A stretch of DNA of 64,000 nucleotides from Kaistia defluvii (lineage in GTDB: Bacteria; Pseudomonadota; Alphaproteobacteria; Rhizobiales; Kaistiaceae), in contig NZ_JAPKNI010000006.1 of the NCBI RefSeq assembly GCF_026343955.1, forward strand, positions 180,416 to 244,415. The letters are read 5' to 3'. The position numbers were made by a program, and so were the translations under genes. Positions 60,677-64,000 of this stretch are shown here, piece after piece. How positions within the stretch are numbered: position 1 is the stretch's first letter; each line of letters starts with the position of its first letter. A model generated the notes under the pieces. It worked only from the letters and a program-made list of their open reading frames with translations. It did no database searches and was not told where the DNA came from.

Positions 60677-61543
60677 TTACCCACCCATCCGAAACCTCTG
60701 CCGGTACTGCCTCGGCGTCAGGCCGCGCTGCGCCTTGAACTGGCGGTTGAAGTTGGCGAGCGAGTCGTAGCCGACCTCGTCGGCGATCATGGCGATCGGC
60801 CGCGTCCCGCCCGAGAGCAGCGCGCAGGCGGCGCCGATGCGCAGGCGCGCCAGATAGCCCGTCACGCTCTGGCCGGTATGACGCAGGAACAGCCGGTGCA
60901 GCCCGGACGGGCTCAGCGCGGAGATGTCGGCGAGGCCGTCCAGCGTCAGCCGCTCGGCGAAATGCCGATGCACATGGTCGAGCACGCGGTCGATCCGGCC
61001 GCGATCCATCGGCCTGTCGGCGGCTATCGCCAGGGGGGAGGCCAGCGGCACGGCGTCGGTGTCGCGGGCAAGCCGCGCCAGCACGTGCAGGAGCTGGATC
61101 AGTCGCTCGTCCGGCGGCAGCGCGAACAGCGCCTCGATCAGCGGCCTCGCCCCGGCTGCGGCGGCGTCGGAGAACTTCAGGCCCGTCTTCGCCCGCGCCA
61201 GCATGGCGGCGACGGCGCGGAGCTCGGTAAACACACTGCCCAAAGGCGCCGTCCATTGCGGCAGGAACCACATCACCAGCGCCACATGTGGCGCGTCGGC
61301 CGCGACCTTGGCGGCCGAGCACCAGCTATGCGGCAGGTTGGGGCCGACCAGCACCAGGTCGCCATCATCATAGCTGCCGATATGGTCGCCGATGAAGCGC
61401 TGGCCGCGCGAGTTCAGCGTCAGCGTCAGTTCGAACTCGGGGTGATGATGCCACTGGAACGGGATCTCGCCGTCGAGGCGACGGTTGAGCGTCGTCCAGG
61501 AGGTGCCGTCCGGCAGCGCCAGTCTCTCGAGAAACGGCTTCAT
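60677..61543 (-). CDS. AraC-family transcriptional regulator with cupin sensor domain
   Basis: The 288-aa regulator has an N-terminal cupin-like domain (FQWHHHPEFELTLTLNSRGQ, DLVLVGPNLPHSW). The C-terminal AraC double helix-turn-helix follows (RLTLDGLADISALSPSGLHR, then CALLSGGTRPIAMIADEVGY and LTPRQYRQRFRM). It is divergent from the phytanoyl-CoA dioxygenase gene 134 bp away and is its probable activator. Confidence 0.93.
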   Translation of the reverse strand: MKPFLERLALPDGTSWTTLNRRLDGEIPFQWHHHPEFELTLTLNSRGQRFIGDHIGSYDDGDLVLVGPNLPHSWCSAAKVAADAPHVALVMWFLPQWTAPLGSVFTELRAVAAMLARAKTGLKFSDAAAAGARPLIEALFALPPDERLIQLLHVLARLARDTDAVPLASPLAIAADRPMDRGRIDRVLDHVHRHFAERLTLDGLADISALSPSGLHRLFLRHTGQSVTGYLARLRIGAACALLSGGTRPIAMIADEVGYDSLANFNRQFKAQRGLTPRQYRQRFRMGG

Positions 61544-61676
61544 CTGGATCCCTTGGGCTCATCGGCGCCGGAATCGTATCAGTTTTCGCCGGGATCGGCG
61601 AACACGCGTCAGCGCCGATCGCTAGTCTTTCCCCAGAGGCATCCGCGAGGGATGCGGGAGAGCAGGGAGAGAGACG

Positions 61677-62627
61677 ATGTCCATGGCCGCCAATGCCGGC
61701 GTAAAGCGCGACAGCCACCCCACCACGCACCAGGAAACGCAATTGAAGGAGATCGTGAAGACGCTGCCTTTGCGCGTGCTGAGCGCGGAAGACTGGCAGC
61801 ACTGGATCACGCGCGGCTATGTCATCGTCCGCCAGGCCGTGCCGAAGGAGAATGTCGAGCGGCTGGTCGACCTGCTCTGGCAGTTCGACGAGAAGGACCC
61901 GGCCGATCCCGCCACCTGGTATGCGCCGCAGCGCCGCGATCACATCATGAAGGAGCTGAACGGCACCGGCATGCTGGAGATCTACAATCACCAGTATCTC
62001 TGGGACAATCGCCAACAGCAGCGGATCTACGACGCCTTCGTCGACATCTGGGACCGCGAGGACCTCTGGGTGACGATCGACCGCGCCAATCTGAACCCGC
62101 CGAAGAAGGTGAAGGGCAACCCGAACGGCTTCATCCACTGGGACGCCGATACCTCGCTCGTTCCCCCGCCGATCGGCGTGCAGGGCGTGCTGAGCCTGAA
62201 GAAGCAGGATGGCGATGTCGGCGGCTTCCAGTGCATCCCCGAGCTGTTCGCGAACTTTGACGCATGGGTAAAGGCCCAGCCGGACGATCGCGACCCCATG
62301 CATCCCGACACGACGGGCCTCGCCATCACCAATATCGAGATGGAAGCCGGCGATCTGCTGATCTTCAATTCGCTGCTGGCCCACGGCGTCCGCCCGAACC
62401 ATTCGGACGACCGCGTCCGCATGGCGCAGTACATCTCGATGCACCCGGCCGAGGAGGCCAACCTCGCCGAGCGCGCCGAGCGCATCCGGCTCTGGCGCGA
62501 ACGCGATCACCCGCACCGCGACGCTTTTCCGGGCGACCCGCGCGACTGGGAGAAGCGGAACGCCGAAACGGCGAGCCTCTCGCCGCTGGGCGAAAGGCTG
62601 CTCGGGCTCAAGAGCTGGCGGGAATAG
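61677..62627 (+). CDS. Phytanoyl-CoA dioxygenase family (Fe(II)/2-oxoglutarate oxygenase)
   Basis: The 316-aa protein has the PhyH-type double-stranded beta helix with H154WD156 (HxD) and distal H236 in LLAHGVRPNHSDDRVRMA as Fe(II) ligands. The following Arg contacts 2-oxoglutarate. Members hydroxylate small molecules. Pairing with an AraC-type regulator suggests catabolism of an induced substrate, which cannot be named. GGGAGA precedes the ATG. Confidence 0.92.
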   Translation: MSMAANAGVKRDSHPTTHQETQLKEIVKTLPLRVLSAEDWQHWITRGYVIVRQAVPKENVERLVDLLWQFDEKDPADPATWYAPQRRDHIMKELNGTGMLEIYNHQYLWDNRQQQRIYDAFVDIWDREDLWVTIDRANLNPPKKVKGNPNGFIHWDADTSLVPPPIGVQGVLSLKKQDGDVGGFQCIPELFANFDAWVKAQPDDRDPMHPDTTGLAITNIEMEAGDLLIFNSLLAHGVRPNHSDDRVRMAQYISMHPAEEANLAERAERIRLWRERDHPHRDAFPGDPRDWEKRNAETASLSPLGERLLGLKSWRE

Positions 62628-62637
62628 GGGAAAAAAA

Positions 62638-62769
62638 CCTCACCCCGACCCTCTCCCGTGCCGGGAGAGGGGGCTCGCCTGTGTCTGTTCCAGGGCACGC
62701 GCCACGCCGATGCAGGCCGCGGTGGAAAGCCCTCTCGCGCGCGCGGGAGAGGGTTGGGTGAGGGTCTTG
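62638..62769. repeat. Intergenic hairpin repeat (CTCTCCCGC family), copy 5
   Basis: Left arm CCTCACCCCGACCCTCTCCC and GTGCCGGGAGAGGG, right arm CCCTCTCGCGCGCGCGGGAG and AGGGTTGGGTGAGGG. The two ends are inverted with respect to each other, about 130 bp overall. It fills most of the gap before the aldo/keto reductase gene; the rest of that gap (62770-63001) shows no gene. Confidence 0.8.
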
Positions 62770-63001
62770 CGAACGCACTCATCCGCGCTGTTCACGCGTC
62801 CGTGATCGGCGTGCCCCTTTGATGCCGGTCGCGGCGGGCCCATCTGTTCGAAACCCTCCCGGGTATTCGTCGCGAGTGGAGAGCGGTGGTCGACCAAATG
62901 TCGGCTTCCGGCATGACCGTCGCGGCGGAATTTCGATTCCGGTCGGACGATCGTGCCGTGATGGGCGGTCCGCTCCGGCTTCCTCATCGAAGGACCACAC
63001 C

Positions 63002-63874
63002 ATGCCCAACGACATCAACGCGGCCGCATCCGGCCAGTTTCTGATTGGCGGCGACCTCGCCGTGAACCGGCTCGGCTTCGGCGCCATGCGGATCACCGGA
63101 GACGGCATCTGGGGCGAGCCGAAGGACATCGCCGAGGCGAAACGGACGCTGAAGCGCGTGCCGGAGCTCGGCATCGACCTGATCGATACCGCCGACAGCT
63201 ACGGCCCCTATGTCAGCGAAGACCTGATCGCCGAGGTGCTGCATCCCTACACGGACCTCGTGATCGCCACCAAGGGCGCGCTGACCCGGCATGGCCCGAA
63301 CATCTGGCAGGTGGTGGGACGACCGGAATATCTGCGCCAATGCGTGCTGATGAGCCTGCGCCGGCTGAAGATCGACCGCATCGATCTCTGGCAATTGCAC
63401 CGGATCGATCCGCGCGTGCCCAAGGACGAGCAGTTCCAGGTGATCGCCGACATGCGCAAGGAAGGCCTGATCCGCCATGTCGGCCTGTCGGAAGTCTCCG
63501 TCGCCGACATCCAGGCGGCGCAGAAATTCTTCCCCGTGACGACAGTGCAGAACCAGTACAACCTCGTCGATCGCAAGAGCGAGGCCGTGCTCGATTATGC
63601 CGAGACCAACAATATCGGCTTCATTCCCTGGGCGCCGCTCGCCTCCGGCAATCTGGCTCGCCCGGGCTCGGCGCTGACCGAGATCGCCGGCAGGCTCGGC
63701 GCGACGCCGGGCCAGATCGCGCTCGCCTGGCTCCTGAAGCGCTCGAAGGTGATGCTGCCGATCCCCGGCACGGGCAGCGTCAAGCATCTCGAGGAGAACA
63801 CGGCCGCCGCCTCGATCAAGCTTTCCGACGAGGATTTTGCCGCCCTCGACACCGAAGCCCGCCGCGCGGCGTAA
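63002..63874 (+). CDS. Aldo/keto reductase
   Basis: The 290-aa enzyme has the AKR barrel motifs: [19 protein letters not shown], then [20 protein letters not shown] with the catalytic Asp and Tyr, [12 protein letters not shown] with the catalytic Lys and [13 protein letters not shown] with the His. The NADPH-binding end reads [14 protein letters not shown]. It reduces aldehydes or ketones. AAGGA lies nine bases before the ATG. Confidence 0.94.
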   Translation: MPNDINAAASGQFLIGGDLAVNRLGFGAMRITGDGIWGEPKDIAEAKRTLKRVPELGIDLIDTADSYGPYVSEDLIAEVLHPYTDLVIATKGALTRHGPNIWQVVGRPEYLRQCVLMSLRRLKIDRIDLWQLHRIDPRVPKDEQFQVIADMRKEGLIRHVGLSEVSVADIQAAQKFFPVTTVQNQYNLVDRKSEAVLDYAETNNIGFIPWAPLASGNLARPGSALTEIAGRLGATPGQIALAWLLKRSKVMLPIPGTGSVKHLEENTAAASIKLSDEDFAALDTEARRAA

Positions 63875-63897
63875 CCAGGGGCTTTTGCGTCAAGCAA

Positions 63898-64000
63898 GTC
63901 CCTCACCCAACCCACTCCCGCGAAGCGGGCGAGGGCTTTTCGGCTGGTATTCTTCCTTGACTGCCAGCGCGACAAGCGCCGCCGGACTCCCTCTCCCGCG
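63898..64000. repeat. Intergenic hairpin repeat (CTCTCCCGC family), copy 6, cut by window end
   Basis: AGTCCCTCACCCAACCCACT and CCCGCGAAGCGGGCGAGGGC, then CTTTTCGGCTGG, are followed by CCGCCGGACTCCCTCTCCCG at the window edge. The left arm closely matches copies at 26032 and 34974. Confidence 0.75.

Overview
The window looks like chromosomal DNA of a high-GC alphaproteobacterium, most likely in Hyphomicrobiales (Rhizobiales). The pointers are a MucR/Ros zinc-finger regulator, DUF6456, DUF1491, DUF5330 and DUF2336 proteins, a stand-alone DnaA domain IV protein, and dispersed hairpin repeats typical of that order. A genus cannot be fixed from sequence alone; a Kaistia-like organism is only a guess. 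No rRNA, tRNA, CRISPR array, transposase or integrase gene was recognised.

Layout. (1) 1-3.3 kb: the 3' end of an RND efflux pump gene, then a tightly overlapping ECF sigma factor, a membrane protein and a periplasmic metal-sensor-like protein. (2) 3.4-10.9 kb: a carbohydrate (CUT1) ABC import and catabolism operon on the minus strand, divergent from a LacI-type repressor, with a perfect operator-like palindrome between them. (3) 10.9-29.3 kb: housekeeping and stress genes. These include an ABC-F ATPase, a SigK-type sigma/anti-sigma pair near a fasciclin-domain protein, an aminotransferase, a HerA-like ATPase, a GST, an M20 peptidase, a LOG-family protein, an ECF sigma with a YciI/DGPF partner, two periplasmic cytochromes c, SodB, oligopeptidase B and MsrB. 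(4) 29.5-37.0 kb: a ten-gene Mrp/Mbh-type cation/proton antiporter operon with three large antiporter-like subunits and no full-length MrpA. (5) 37.3-45.5 kb: MucR, a DnaA-domain-IV protein with DUF6456, SufE, a membrane histidine kinase with a peptidoglycan-binding partner, and a DUF2336 protein. (6) 45.5-48.8 kb: a split DUF1254/DUF1214 pair, a DMT transporter and an esterase. (7) 48.9-51.55 kb: a low-GC two-gene island flanked by 14-bp direct repeats. It encodes a GHKL (Hsp90/MutL-type) ATPase fused to a PD-(D/E)xK nuclease, plus a second small PD-(D/E)xK protein. This is the best candidate for an undescribed, probably anti-phage, system. (8) 51.6-64 kb: DUF2161, methionine aminopeptidase with a ParD-like partner, a LysR/PACE efflux pair, a serine hydrolase, an OmpA-like barrel, PBP1A, a YkgJ-family protein, an AraC/phytanoyl-CoA dioxygenase pair and an aldo/keto reductase.

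Two families of GC-rich inverted repeats are scattered between genes, one copy sitting inside the antiporter operon. Start codons were chosen by Shine-Dalgarno fit and family alignment, so several differ from the longest open frame.
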